Shown here: in pieces, positions 8,813-16,297 of the stretch | How positions within the stretch are numbered: position 1 is the stretch's first letter | Layout: the number at the start of each line of letters is the position of its first letter | Origin: an uncultured Desulfatiglans sp. | Lineage (GTDB): Bacteria; Desulfobacterota; DSM-4660; Desulfatiglandales; Desulfatiglandaceae | Reading direction: 5' to 3' | DNA: 64,000 nt | Assembly: GCA_900498135.1 (NCBI GenBank) | Contig: LR026961.1 | Coordinates: 4,251,552 to 4,315,551, forward strand | Position numbers and translations under genes: made by a program | Notes under the pieces: model-generated | Told to the model about the DNA's origin: nothing | Databases searched by the model: none | What the model saw: the letters and a program-made list of their open reading frames with translations, nothing else

Positions 8813-9478
8813 ATGGATTCAGAAACAAAGAAACTTATTCAACGGATAATCGATGAAGAACCAGGAGCAGACAAAGAATTTGCACAAGAGTGGATAGGAT
8901 TAATCCATGCTTATATCACTAAAAGCAAATATAGTAATGGATTAGAATATCTTTCGAACTTAGAAGAAATTATCCTAAGCGAAGTCATAAAAACAATTAG
9001 AGCATACCACAAAAAACGAAAAAAAATATGGAACTTAGAAGGCTTAATCAGAAAAATATCTGATATCCATACAATCCAGGAATACAAAAGGCAGAAAAAG
9101 AGTCCAGATGCACTAAAAAAAGCATCTGGAAAAATCAATTCAGACGATATAGACGTAACCAAAGCCATAGCAACAGATTATTATACCAACAAAGTTCAAA
9201 ACCCAGAAGAAATCTTATTGAGCAAAGAACACCAGAAACATTCCAACTGCATCTTCAACAAAGTGATGGAGTGTCTTGAAGAACTAACAGACATAGAAAA
9301 AGAAACGATACTCCTTTTCTTCCAAGGATTAAACTGGGCACAAATAGCTATACGAAGAGCAGTAACACGCAAAGCAGTAACGGAAACCAGAGACAGAGCT
9401 TTTTCAAAAATCATTAAATGCGTGACGAAACTCTGTCCAGCATCAATATATAGTCTCTACCCAAAGTTACTTTCTTAA
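8813..9478 (+). CDS. ECF-like RNA polymerase sigma factor
   Basis: A 221-aa protein. A region-2-like segment (NLEGLIRKISDIHTIQEYKR) is followed by a linker and a region-4-like HTH at about residues 155-205 (LTDIEKETILLFFQGLNWAQ, then VTRKAVTETRDRAFSKI). The sequence is unusually AT-rich and Lys-rich compared with its neighbours, suggesting separate ancestry. It is followed after 16 bp by a likely zinc-binding anti-sigma gene and is divergent from the membrane/ATPase operon (102-bp gap). That layout suggests the pair controls the divergent operon and itself. Target promoters are not identified. Confidence 0.7.
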   Translation: MDSETKKLIQRIIDEEPGADKEFAQEWIGLIHAYITKSKYSNGLEYLSNLEEIILSEVIKTIRAYHKKRKKIWNLEGLIRKISDIHTIQEYKRQKKSPDALKKASGKINSDDIDVTKAIATDYYTNKVQNPEEILLSKEHQKHSNCIFNKVMECLEELTDIEKETILLFFQGLNWAQIAIRRAVTRKAVTETRDRAFSKIIKCVTKLCPASIYSLYPKLLS

Positions 9479-9494
9479 CTTAAAAGGAACTATT

Positions 9495-10220
9495 TTGGAC
9501 TGTAACCAATTCACAAAAAACATAATTCCATACTTAACTGAAGATGATTTTGATGACGGGTTAGGTAAGGAAATTAAGGAACACTATCTCTCATGCGAAT
9601 CATGTTGGAATATTTTCAATACATATCTTGGCATAATCGATGTAATGCATGAAATAACCCCATCTCTTGTTATTGAATACATGGCTAAAAACTATATTAT
9701 TAATATGGTTGAAGCAGGAAGACGTTTCGAGACAGAACATCTTTCGCCTCAAAAAACTTTGCCACCAGATTATGATGCTGGAGAGGATATCAGACTGATT
9801 AAACTTAAACCAAATTTCATCTACGACTATAAAGGTAATACAGATCAACTTAGAAAAGATCTCGACCAATTATTCAGATTACCTAAAAAGTATTCAAAGG
9901 AATTGATTCGGCACAAAGATGTTGATGAATTAAAGAAAACATTCAAGAAAGAGAATATAGACGAGTTAGAGGGCTCACTTCATCTCAATCTTTGCGTAGT
10001 ATTAGTTATGGCATTGATTGACCCCAAAAAAAAGAAGAAATCCGCGCTAAAAATGAGCTTGAAGAATATGCCGAAGAATATCACTGAATCATTCTTGGAG
10101 GATATCAGTAACGGAATAGCCAGAATTGGTCTTCTACCAACAAAAACAAAAATAATGCCTAACCTGAAACAATTTGAAATAATAAATAAATTAATTCAGG
10201 ACGTTAGTTTCGTCGAATAG
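9495..10220 (+). CDS. Putative zinc-binding anti-sigma factor
   Basis: A 241-aa protein starting at TTG with SD AAGGA. The N-terminus has the H-x3-C-x2-C pattern of ZAS/zf-HC2 anti-sigma domains (EHYLSCESCW, about residues 33-42), preceded by a short helix with a Cys (MDCNQF). The rest is Lys-rich, helical and without a clear transmembrane segment, so it may be a cytoplasmic regulator rather than a membrane-anchored one. Pairing with the sigma-like gene directly upstream is the main support. AT-rich like that gene. Confidence 0.5.
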   Translation: MDCNQFTKNIIPYLTEDDFDDGLGKEIKEHYLSCESCWNIFNTYLGIIDVMHEITPSLVIEYMAKNYIINMVEAGRRFETEHLSPQKTLPPDYDAGEDIRLIKLKPNFIYDYKGNTDQLRKDLDQLFRLPKKYSKELIRHKDVDELKKTFKKENIDELEGSLHLNLCVVLVMALIDPKKKKKSALKMSLKNMPKNITESFLEDISNGIARIGLLPTKTKIMPNLKQFEIINKLIQDVSFVE

Positions 10221-10236
10221 AGCCTATAAGATAGGT

Positions 10237-10533
10237 TTATCCTCCGCACCCGATCATCCAGCCCAGCACGTAGAAAGTGGCGTAGACCGTAACGGCCAAG
10301 ATGATTAAGGTAAAAACTGCCTGCGCTCCGTTCCTCATCTCTAAAACGTCCCAGACACTCAGCAAAACACCCAAAACAATTAGGTTGACTACGACCACGA
10401 CCCAGTACCACTTCACCCGGAACCCAAAACCTCCCACGCTGCCGCTGTAAAGCACCGAATCAGCCACGCACTGAATATTGTCGGACCCCAGACGACACAA
10501 AAAAAAGACATGAATCCAATTAAGGCGACTCAT
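10237..10533 (-). CDS. Small membrane protein
   Basis: A 98-aa protein with two hydrophobic helices (WYWVVVVVNLIVLGVLLSVW and AVFTLIILAVTVYATFYVLG) and a C-terminal GCGG. No family recognised. It is the last gene of a second leftward cluster (11383 to 10237) and converges with the anti-sigma gene. Confidence 0.5.
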   Translation of the reverse strand: MSRLNWIHVFFLCRLGSDNIQCVADSVLYSGSVGGFGFRVKWYWVVVVVNLIVLGVLLSVWDVLEMRNGAQAVFTLIILAVTVYATFYVLGWMIGCGG

Positions 10534-10563
10534 GTCATTTTTTCTCTCAGGCTTTGACTTTGC

Positions 10564-10932
10564 TCAGCGCGGAACAGATTTTTCGATGAAAATTCTTCCG
10601 CAGAAAACGCATTCAATCTTGTTGCCAGGCAAGTCCGTTTTCTTACCGAAAAATTCGTAATTACAGTCAGGGCAGATAAACAAAACGGCATTCTCTATGA
10701 ATTCGCGTATGTCTTGCGGCTCAGATTTACAGTAACCGCAATGTCTGCAAACACAGTTATTGTCGCTTACCTGCAGGTTCCTGGTTTCGCATTCCGGACA
10801 AAACAGCAAGTCTGTGTGGGTATTGATTGGCCTCGCAAACGGCTGTTGTCCATCATCTTTATTGGCGGCTTTTTCGGCCTTTAATTCCTGATATTTCTCC
10901 TTAAATAGCTGTTTTGATAGCTTCAGAGGCAT
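10564..10932 (-). CDS. Tandem zinc-ribbon protein
   Basis: A 122-aa protein with a helical, Lys-rich N-terminus and two zinc-ribbon pairs: LLFCPECETRNL with CRHCGYC, then FICPDCNYEFFG with CVFCGRIF. Ribbons of this kind bind nucleic acid or protein; no specific role can be named. It overlaps the upstream zinc-ribbon gene by 10 bp, so the two are probably translated together. Confidence 0.65.
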   Translation of the reverse strand: MPLKLSKQLFKEKYQELKAEKAANKDDGQQPFARPINTHTDLLFCPECETRNLQVSDNNCVCRHCGYCKSEPQDIREFIENAVLFICPDCNYEFFGKKTDLPGNKIECVFCGRIFIEKSVPR

Positions 10933-11120
10933 CTCTTCCTCCTTTCTTTCAGTTTTTTCCGGATCTCTTCATGTTCATCAAACATCTTTCCGCAGAAAGG
11001 ACAGTATCGGTATCCGAAATCATTCCAATTTTCGTTTTCCTCAACCAAGACCAGGATGTAGCTTTTCTCGCAGGAGCTGCATGTTTCAAAATCGTCGGAA
11101 CTGATTCTTATTTCAGTCAT
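10923..11120 (-). CDS. Zinc-ribbon microprotein (WNDFGYRYCPFCG type)
   Basis: A 65-aa single zinc ribbon: ETCSSCEKSY, then ENWNDFGYRYCPFCGKMFDE, then a charged helix. The WNDFGYRYCPFCG block is shared exactly with the protein at 49651-49821. Its start overlaps the stop of the upstream gene by 4 bp (ATGA), indicating coupling. Function unknown. Confidence 0.7.
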   Translation of the reverse strand: MTEIRISSDDFETCSSCEKSYILVLVEENENWNDFGYRYCPFCGKMFDEHEEIRKKLKERRKRCL

Positions 11121-11383
11121 GAAACCCCCCTTTCAGTTTTGATTCTTGATAAGATTTTTCGAATAGCCCTTTTGACAGATTCATATTCGCGGATCATCTC
11201 CTTTCGTTCTTCAGGTCCTTGCATCTTCCGAATTTCCTTTTGGACATTGCTCAAATGAATCCCTGACAGGATTATTGAGGAGCTTAATTCCAGGTTCAGC
11301 GTTTTGGTTCGACTCAAGGTTTCACTGATTTCTCGTAGAACCGTGTATGTCTCTTTATTGAAATTGCGCAAAGATGTTTCCAT
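11117..11383 (-). CDS. Small helical protein, paralogue of 48975-49265
   Basis: About 88 aa from the ATG at 11383, chosen for its AAAGGAGG SD. The frame also has an upstream TTG. It is all helical: SSSIILSGIHLSNVQKEIRK, then ERKEMIREYESVKRAIRKIL. The protein at 48975-49265 shares this pattern (AVILAVIHLGLVESKI ... RINEFNRVKNAIEKGI) and also precedes zinc-ribbon genes. This conserved pairing suggests that helical protein and ribbon act together. First gene of the leftward cluster. Confidence 0.6.
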   Translation of the reverse strand: METSLRNFNKETYTVLREISETLSRTKTLNLELSSSIILSGIHLSNVQKEIRKMQGPEERKEMIREYESVKRAIRKILSRIKTERGVS

Positions 11384-11620
11384 AGTGATTCCTCCTTTCA
11401 ATTTATTTAAATAAGCTGTTGGGCTGATTTGTTTAGGTAGGAAGAAAAATTGAGGGAGATAGGTATTCCTATAGAACTTGGGTTTTTTTGGTCTTCTTCG
11501 TTGAGTTGTCTTTCAAAAAAAGTTTTGGACTTTTGTGAACGCGATATGTTTTTTGGATACCTGGAAGAAAAGCAATTTTTCTTTCTCGTTATGTGTTGAG
11601 GTCCGACCTTTTGGGGCCCC

Positions 11621-11646
11621 CTCCATTAAGACGGGGCGTAATGGAG
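11621..11646 (+). promoter_or_regulatory. Leader hairpin overlapping the SD
   Basis: CTCCATTA (11621-11628) pairs perfectly with TAATGGAG (11639-11646). The 3' arm contains the first bases of the SD GGAGGTG for the gene starting at 11660. Folding would hide the ribosome site. Similar arrangements precede 13132 and 13993. Confidence 0.5.
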
Positions 11647-11659
11647 GTGTCCTAAGAAA

Positions 11660-12247
11660 ATGATTTGTGCAAGAAAGCAGATGAACATATCGGAGGAGGT
11701 TGATTGTTGGATTGCTGAGGAGGATTTGGCGTGGAGGCCGGGCCTGAAGGTGGAGAGGTATTCTGATTTTTTGGAGAACGATGATGGTTATTGGGATTTT
11801 ATCAGCTGGTTTTTGTGTCAGCCTTTCGCGGTTCTTGACTGCATTCCCGTAAGGAAAGAGGTTCGTTTTTGTGGGGCGGATCTTGATGAGTTCGGGAATG
11901 ATGTGTCGGCCTTTAACACCGTCGATTTTGTTCGGGAGAGTGGTTACGAGTTTGATTTGGAGGCATGGAGGACCCGTGAGGTTTTGGATAAGGTTGTGCA
12001 GATTGCTATAACGCATTCGGTTGTTGGGGACAGCGAGGCTAAGGAGAGATGCAGGGAGCGGTATGTCTGTTTGGTCGAGGCGGAGTTCCGGGATCGTGCT
12101 TTTGCGATTAAATCTAAATTGAGGAAAGCGAGGAGCGAACAGGCTGAGGAGAGCCTGAAGGAGCAGTTGCTTCGTTTGAATTATTGTTTGAGGAGGTGCA
12201 GGGAGGCGTGGAGGAGATACGCTGGAGATGGTGATGATGCTGGTTGA
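11660..12247 (+). CDS. Hypothetical protein, DEFGN-x-VSAFNTVDF family, copy 1
   Basis: A 195-aa protein of no family I recognise. A paralogue lies at 14937-15515. Shared features in order: a Trp-containing N-terminus (VDCWIAEED), YWDFISWFL, a hydrophobic segment AVLDCIP, the core DEFGNDVSAFNTVDF, a helical part with ALL/ITHS, EFRDRA, and a basic C-terminal helix (RLNYCLRRCREAW). No transmembrane segment or nucleotide motif is seen. This copy is G-rich (TTG, GTT and GAG codons) while the second is balanced, so the two diverged or arrived separately. The conserved core suggests a functional surface. Confidence 0.6.
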   Translation: MICARKQMNISEEVDCWIAEEDLAWRPGLKVERYSDFLENDDGYWDFISWFLCQPFAVLDCIPVRKEVRFCGADLDEFGNDVSAFNTVDFVRESGYEFDLEAWRTREVLDKVVQIAITHSVVGDSEAKERCRERYVCLVEAEFRDRAFAIKSKLRKARSEQAEESLKEQLLRLNYCLRRCREAWRRYAGDGDDAG

Positions 12248-12397
12248 TGGCTGATTGTGCTTCGAAAGCCGGCTCTTTTTTTGTTTCCGTTGGTGAGGGT
12301 TCGGCCCGCTGGGCCAGTAAGAACGGGAAATTACGAAAAAGAGAGAAAAACCATGAAAATTGCCGAAATGCGGAGATATGATAATATAACTGCAATA

Positions 12398-12760
12398 TTA
12401 GCGGGGATTATAGGATAGGAAAGAATAAGATCGATTAGAATAAGATAAGAAATAAGGGAAATAGTATACACGTAGGGGCATCTTCGAGTACACACGTTCT
12501 TTTGTATTGATTCCCCTGTTATAGTTTTGTCTTCCTACCAGTGCATAGTACTCTATGCAGGCCCCGAGCTCCAGGAGATAGAAATCAGCATACCATAGGC
12601 GAGGCTTGTCATCGTCGGAGTTGATCAGGACCCCCAGTTCGTAGTGGTAACTGATTGAAGTGTACTCCAGAAAATTGGCTATTCGGCGTTCTCCTTCGGA
12701 TTTGAAGTTAGGGTCTTTATGGTTTCCGATCATGTCTTCAAGATTTCGGATCGAGCCCAT
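12398..12760 (-). CDS. Small PD-(D/E)XK-like nuclease, putative
   Basis: About 120 aa from the ATG at 12760 (MGSIRNLEDMIGN); an in-frame ATG at 12796 is also possible. The pattern GERRIANFLEYTSISYHYEL, then WYADFYLLELGACIEYYALV, then NYNRGINTKERVY matches the compact nuclease fold of Vsr-like and helicase-linked proteins (E, then DFYL, then an IEY strand). The expected Lys of ExK is Tyr here, so activity is uncertain. The C-terminal 25 residues are Tyr/Ser-rich and may be frameshifted. It stands alone, convergent with its neighbour. Confidence 0.45.
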   Translation of the reverse strand: MGSIRNLEDMIGNHKDPNFKSEGERRIANFLEYTSISYHYELGVLINSDDDKPRLWYADFYLLELGACIEYYALVGRQNYNRGINTKERVYSKMPLRVYYFPYFLSYSNRSYSFLSYNPR

Positions 12761-12796
12761 CGTAGGCCTTATGAAGAAAGGGAGATATTTAAACAT

Positions 12797-13131
12797 GAGC
12801 AGTCACTGGTAAGTGGCTAAAAAGAGTCTTCATGTTGTTGGACCAATTCGGAGCAGTGAAACGCACCCTTTGGTGCCTCCGATCTGATCGTTGTTTCTCT
12901 CCCTTCGGTTTTGTGGTTTTTGGGACACACGCAAACCCATTATCGTAAATCTTTCCCCCCTTCGGGGATCGGCTTTATCGGCCTAAAGATTTCCTCAAAG
13001 GGAAAAAGATAGCCTACGCGGCCTCCATTCGTTTCAGTCAAAACAACACATCCCTTCATGTTATGACCTAAACAGAGCCCCTTATTCAACTCCGTGCCCG
13101 ACATAATAAAAGGCACGGAGGATGATAAAAA
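12797..13131. other. Intergenic region with leader structures
   Basis: No gene. Contains a CCCC-TTCG-GGGG hairpin around 12956-12967 enclosed by complementary arms (AAATCTTT near 12945 and AAAGATTT near 12987). It ends with the SD-masking hairpin at 13090-13120. Probably the promoter and leader of the methyltransferase gene. Confidence 0.4.
13090..13120 (+). promoter_or_regulatory. Leader hairpin masking the SD of the methyltransferase gene
   Basis: CTCCGTGCC (13090-13098) pairs perfectly with GGCACGGAG (13112-13120) around a 13-nt A-rich loop. The 3' arm supplies GGAG of the SD GGAGG, eight to ten bases before the ATG at 13132. This would make translation depend on opening of the hairpin. 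Confidence 0.55.
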
Positions 13132-13968
13132 ATGGAAACCATAAAGACCTTGATTTTGGAATGCGTGGTTGGAAACAGTGCCCAGCATATCCGCGAGATA
13201 CACCTCAGGGTTTCTGAATTCAGGCCGGAGGTGCCTCAACATACTGTCAGAGCCAGGCTCTCCGAGATGTCCCGGAGTGATAACCTGGAGGAGAAGTTGA
13301 GCGCTTTTGGAAGCGGATTTTATGGCCTGTATCAAGAAAACAAGGAGATGTGCAGCGTCGTCTCATACGTCGACCGAGGCCCGTGGGGCGATTCCAAATA
13401 CAGGGGCAATTGTACCGGCCACCTCGTAAAGGACCTTATTTTGCGGTTTGACAGCAAAAGCGTTTTTGACCCGGCTGAAGGCGGTGGAACAGTGAGGGAT
13501 GTGGTCAGAGGCATCAACACATACCTCAAGCGCGAAATCCGTTACGAGGGCAGAGACCTGAACCAGGATTGGGACATCTTGACCAGCCGACTGCCGGAAA
13601 ACCAGTTTGATTTGGTCTTTTATCACCCCCCATACTGGGACATCATCAAGTATTCAGATAATGCCAAAGACCTCAGCAACTGCACAACACTGAATGATTT
13701 TGAACTCAAGTTGAATGGCTCTGTCCAGCGCCTTTTCCGCGTGGTCAAGCCGAATGGAATAATGGCGATTCTCATTGGCGATAAGCGCAGAACCGGACAC
13801 TACTATGCCTTGATGAGGACCTTGCTCATGAACAAAAACATTGGGCAGCTCAAGGCCGTCATCATCAAGATACAGCATCATTGCAGAAGCGATCGGAACT
13901 TTTACGGCGCAAACAATCCGTTTCTGATTCCCATCAAGCATGAATACTGCCTCATCTTCCAGAAATAA
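13132..13968 (+). CDS. Orphan DNA methyltransferase (N6-A or N4-C type)
   Basis: A 278-aa protein. Residues 1-70 are a winged helix (QHIREIHLRVSEF, then HTVRARLSEM). SAM-binding motif I appears as FDPAEGGGTVRDV (about residues 115-127) and catalytic motif IV as FYHPPYWD (about 163-170); VVKPNGIMAILIGD follows. PPY/W motifs mark amino-methyltransferases acting on A or C. There is no partner endonuclease next to it, so it is likely a solitary enzyme for self-protection or anti-restriction. The motif I sequence (DPAEGGG) departs from the usual DPFxGxG. Confidence 0.85.
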   Translation: METIKTLILECVVGNSAQHIREIHLRVSEFRPEVPQHTVRARLSEMSRSDNLEEKLSAFGSGFYGLYQENKEMCSVVSYVDRGPWGDSKYRGNCTGHLVKDLILRFDSKSVFDPAEGGGTVRDVVRGINTYLKREIRYEGRDLNQDWDILTSRLPENQFDLVFYHPPYWDIIKYSDNAKDLSNCTTLNDFELKLNGSVQRLFRVVKPNGIMAILIGDKRRTGHYYALMRTLLMNKNIGQLKAVIIKIQHHCRSDRNFYGANNPFLIPIKHEYCLIFQK

Positions 13969-13984
13969 AAAGGAAGATGGAGGC
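13949..13984 (+). promoter_or_regulatory. Hairpin masking the SD of the gene at 13993
   Basis: GCCTCATCTTCC (13949-13960) pairs with GGAAGATGGAGGC (13972-13984), with one bulged G. The 3' arm contains the SD GGAGG. The 5' arm lies inside the end of the methyltransferase reading frame, so ribosomes finishing that gene would open the hairpin: a plausible coupling device. Confidence 0.5.
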
Positions 13985-13992
13985 TGATAAAA

Positions 13993-14280
13993 ATGACAAA
14001 TGAAATGCCGAAAAGATTGGCTACTGTGAGATACAATGGCAAAGAATATTTTGTGGATTGGCGGTTGAGGGAATTCAGGCCTGTTGAACCACCGCTTGAA
14101 TTCATTCCTTTTGACAGCGAATTGGGCAGAAAAATAGATGAAATGCCGGCACCCACAATCAACAAGAATCCAAGAAATGACAAAGTAACCGTTAAATGTT
14201 CCCATTGCGGTAAACTGCTCTTCGAAGGCCCAGAAACTGAGGCGAGACATCTCATTATTTACTGTGAAGATTGCGTCTGA
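13993..14280 (+). CDS. Hypothetical protein with C-terminal zinc ribbon
   Basis: A 95-aa protein. The N-terminus is a beta-rich segment (ATVRYNGKEYFVDWRLREF) and the C-terminus a short ribbon (VKCSHCGKLLFEG ... IIYCEDCV). No known family. It lies 24 bp after the methyltransferase gene, probably in the same transcript. Confidence 0.55.
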   Translation: MTNEMPKRLATVRYNGKEYFVDWRLREFRPVEPPLEFIPFDSELGRKIDEMPAPTINKNPRNDKVTVKCSHCGKLLFEGPETEARHLIIYCEDCV

Positions 14281-14291
14281 AAACCTCGACT

Positions 14292-14420
14292 GTTGGTGCC
14301 ATTTCCTCGCTAAAAGTTCAAAATTGGCGCACTGAGATGAAGTCGAAAGCTTTCTCATCGCTCTCAGGAACAAAGACGTCCTGAGAGCGAGCAGAAGACC
14401 CGCTCCACGAGGTGATAGAA
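14292..14420 (+). ncRNA. Structured leader RNA, copy 1
   Basis: A leader homologous to the one at 14745-14936. A 5' TTGGTGCCA block can pair (GTGCCA 14296-14301 with TGGCGC 14325-14330, one G-U pair) and is followed by ACTGA. Next comes an 11-bp hairpin, CGCTCTCAGGA with TCCTGAGAGCG (14359-14389). A 56-nt block, 14361-14416, matches copy 2 with one change, in the loop. It ends at the SD GAGGTGAT of the gene at 14421. Likely a cis-acting regulatory RNA; ligand or protein partner unknown. Confidence 0.55.
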
Positions 14421-14636
14421 ATGGAAAAACTCAAAGGCATCAGGAAAGGCCGAATATGGCTGAACCTATTTAAGGCAGATGACGGAGAACTCATTGCCAC
14501 CGTCAACAAAACATACATGAACAAGGAAGGTAAATGGAATTATACCCCGTTCTTACATCCGAGACGTGGTGATATCGAGGATTTGAGGGATTGTATTTCT
14601 GAGTTCCACGAATTCGCAAAATCTTTCAAAATCTAA
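14421..14636 (+). CDS. Hypothetical small protein
   Basis: 71 aa from the ATG at 14421, eight bases after GAGG. An in-frame GTG lies at 14412. Mixed alpha/beta: GIRKGRIWLNLFKADDGELI, then a helical end (LRDCISEFHEFAKSF). Unknown family. It is preceded by copy 1 of the duplicated leader, so it is probably co-regulated with the 195-aa protein at 14937. Confidence 0.5.
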   Translation: MEKLKGIRKGRIWLNLFKADDGELIATVNKTYMNKEGKWNYTPFLHPRRGDIEDLRDCISEFHEFAKSFKI

Positions 14637-14744
14637 AAGCGTAGATGAAACTCTCTTTGTTCTTTTTTAGTCATATTTCCTCCTTTCCGGCCGTGGTCTT
14701 AAAACCCGAATGAGATTGACCTCCCCCAAAGCTTTGTTTCAACT

Positions 14745-14936
14745 ATTGGTGCCACTTCACGGCTAAAGATTTAAAAGGGGTATTTGCTCAATCGCAAAAC
14801 CCCTTTTTAAACCTTTCCCCCTTCGGGGTCGCCTGTGGCACACTGACCCGGATGCGATGAAAAAACCTTCTCCTCTCTCTCAGGAACAAAGATGTCCTGA
14901 GAGCGAGCAGAAGACCCGCTCCACGAGGTGATTCAG
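14745..14936 (+). ncRNA. Structured leader RNA, copy 2
   Basis: Homologue of the leader at 14292-14420. GTGCCA (14749-14754) pairs with TGGCAC (14836-14841). In copy 1 the partner is TGGCGC, so one A-T pair has become a G-T wobble and pairing is kept. Between the arms this copy has an extra terminator-like hairpin. The 9-bp hairpin CTCTCAGGA/TCCTGAGAG is at 14877-14903. The block 14877-14932 differs from copy 1 at one base. It ends at the SD of the gene at 14937. Confidence 0.6.
14773..14808 (+). terminator. Terminator-like hairpin inside leader copy 2
   Basis: AAAAGGGG-TATTTGC pairs with GCAAAACCCCTTTTT around a short TCAATC loop and ends in a run of Ts. It lies between the two halves of the leader that are contiguous in copy 1, so it could be an attenuator or the terminator of the upstream gene that has become part of the leader. 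Confidence 0.6.
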
Positions 14937-15515
14937 ATGAAAGAAAATATAGGTAAACAGGTAGACAGTTGGATACATGCAGAAGAGATTCCACCTCCAG
15001 CGAGTCTTAAGCCCGCATCAAAATGGGACGGACTGTATCCCGAAGATGAGGAAGAGCTTGAGGCTTACTGGGACTTCATCCACTGGGCGATGTCCCAGGA
15101 ACACGCAGTACTTCTCAGCATACCAAAACCCGAAAATGAATATGATTTCTGGGATGTTGAATTGGACGAGTTCGGCAACAATGTGTCCGCGTTCAACACC
15201 GTGGACTTTGAAAGGATGTATCCTCACGGGCTCAACAAATACGCTTACAGGCTCAAGAAGATTTTCGAGAAAGTAAACGACATGGCCCTTCTCCATAGCT
15301 GTATCAGTAACGATGAAGGGAAGAAGAACACTCACGAGAGATTCAAAAACCTGGTTGAGAACGAATTCAGAGATAGGGCAGCAATGCTCCTTGAGACACT
15401 CAGGCAATACGGGGTTTGGGTGGACAAAGCCAGGATTTTCAGAGAGATTGCAGCGTTAAACGGGCGGATAAGAAAGTGCAACCAGATATGGCAGGAACAT
15501 GCCTACCAAGGTTGA
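14937..15515 (+). CDS. Hypothetical protein, DEFGN-x-VSAFNTVDF family, copy 2
   Basis: 192 aa from the ATG at 14937, which follows GAGGTGATTCAG. Paralogue of 11660-12247: VDSWIHAEEI, then YWDFIHWAMSQEHAVLLSIP, then LDEFGNNVSAFNTVDFERM, then LLHSC, then EFRDRAAML, ending IRKCNQIWQEHA. Conserved aromatic and acidic residues around DEFGN suggest a binding or catalytic pocket, but no known fold is visible. Its stop overlaps the start of the next gene by 17 bp. Confidence 0.6.
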   Translation: MKENIGKQVDSWIHAEEIPPPASLKPASKWDGLYPEDEEELEAYWDFIHWAMSQEHAVLLSIPKPENEYDFWDVELDEFGNNVSAFNTVDFERMYPHGLNKYAYRLKKIFEKVNDMALLHSCISNDEGKKNTHERFKNLVENEFRDRAAMLLETLRQYGVWVDKARIFREIAALNGRIRKCNQIWQEHAYQG

Positions 15516-15804
15516 CGAGGCACCGAAAATGCCTCCAACTTCAAGAGTCGGAAACAGCCATAACCTGAAGTCCGCCAAGGTTATATGCCTAATATGCAAA
15601 GACTATGTCGACAGAAGACAGAAAGAGAAAGGAAAAGCGGTCTGCCGGCAGTGTGAATCCATATTTTTTAGTCCTAATCCCGAACGATTTTCCCGCAAAA
15701 TGATTCTCGCAGAGGACTATTGGATAAACAAAAGAAAGGTTGAGGAATATATCTTTCTCAATGCCATGAGAAAGGCATTCGAAAGGCTGTCCCAATCAAG
15801 GTAA
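15499..15804 (+). CDS. Hypothetical zinc-ribbon protein
   Basis: A 101-aa protein with one ribbon (VICLICKDYV ... AVCRQCESIFF) and a basic helical C-terminus. It overlaps the preceding gene and has no clear SD, so translation is probably coupled. Unknown function. Confidence 0.5.
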   Translation: MPTKVDEAPKMPPTSRVGNSHNLKSAKVICLICKDYVDRRQKEKGKAVCRQCESIFFSPNPERFSRKMILAEDYWINKRKVEEYIFLNAMRKAFERLSQSR

Positions 15805-15843
15805 CAAGATGAACTCATGAAATGTTGAATGATAATCTCTCTA

Positions 15844-15869
15844 GGGGGCTGTGGGGTGCCTCAGCCCCC
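15844..15869 (+). promoter_or_regulatory. GC-rich hairpin in leader
   Basis: GGGGGCTG (15844-15851) pairs with CAGCCCCC (15862-15869). No T-run follows, so it is not a typical terminator. It lies in the 190-bp gap before the gene at 15998. There, CTCCTT (15962-15967) can also pair with AAGGAG (15982-15987) of the SD. Confidence 0.4.
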
Positions 15870-15997
15870 GGAACGCTTAATCAGCTATCGCGCACGGCAG
15901 GGATACCCGGATTTTCCTGTTGATGGTGATTCAAAACCAAAAGATTTATTTGTGAGTACGTCTCCTTTTTCTCCAAAATCCAAGGAGGCGGATATGC

Positions 15998-16297
15998 GTG
16001 GAGGAAAAAGGAATCAAGGTAAGAGAGATTAAGAATTTCGTGTCCTTAATTAAGGCAATCAGATCAGACGAGGTTGGATGGTTCAAGTATCAGGGAAAAA
16101 CCATCTTTATGGGGTATCATGGCGGAAAAGATGCCCTCGGCCGGACCCGGAAGAAGAGGCTCTATCAAAGACGGCGGAGTCGAGGCCTATGCGTCGCCTG
16201 CGGCAAAAAAATAACAAGAAAAAATCCCCGAACAGGGAAGCCTTACAGGTTGTGTGACTTCCATCAGGAAAAATTCGATAGAAAGAAACAACAATGA
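15998..16297 (+). CDS. Basic zinc-finger-like small protein
   Basis: 99 aa from a GTG nine bases after AAGGAGG. An ATG at 15994 in another frame gives only a short product. Features: FVSLIKAIRSDEVGWFKYQG, a basic stretch KKRLYQRRRSRG, then CVACGKKITRK and CDFH, a likely Cys3His metal site. Probably nucleic-acid binding. Its stop overlaps the next start (ATGA). Confidence 0.55.
   Translation: MEEKGIKVREIKNFVSLIKAIRSDEVGWFKYQGKTIFMGYHGGKDALGRTRKKRLYQRRRSRGLCVACGKKITRKNPRTGKPYRLCDFHQEKFDRKKQQ

Noticed and set aside
15829-16032. 67-codon frame before the 15998 gene
   Set aside because: It crosses a GC-rich hairpin, lacks an SD and overlaps the better-supported GTG start at 15998.
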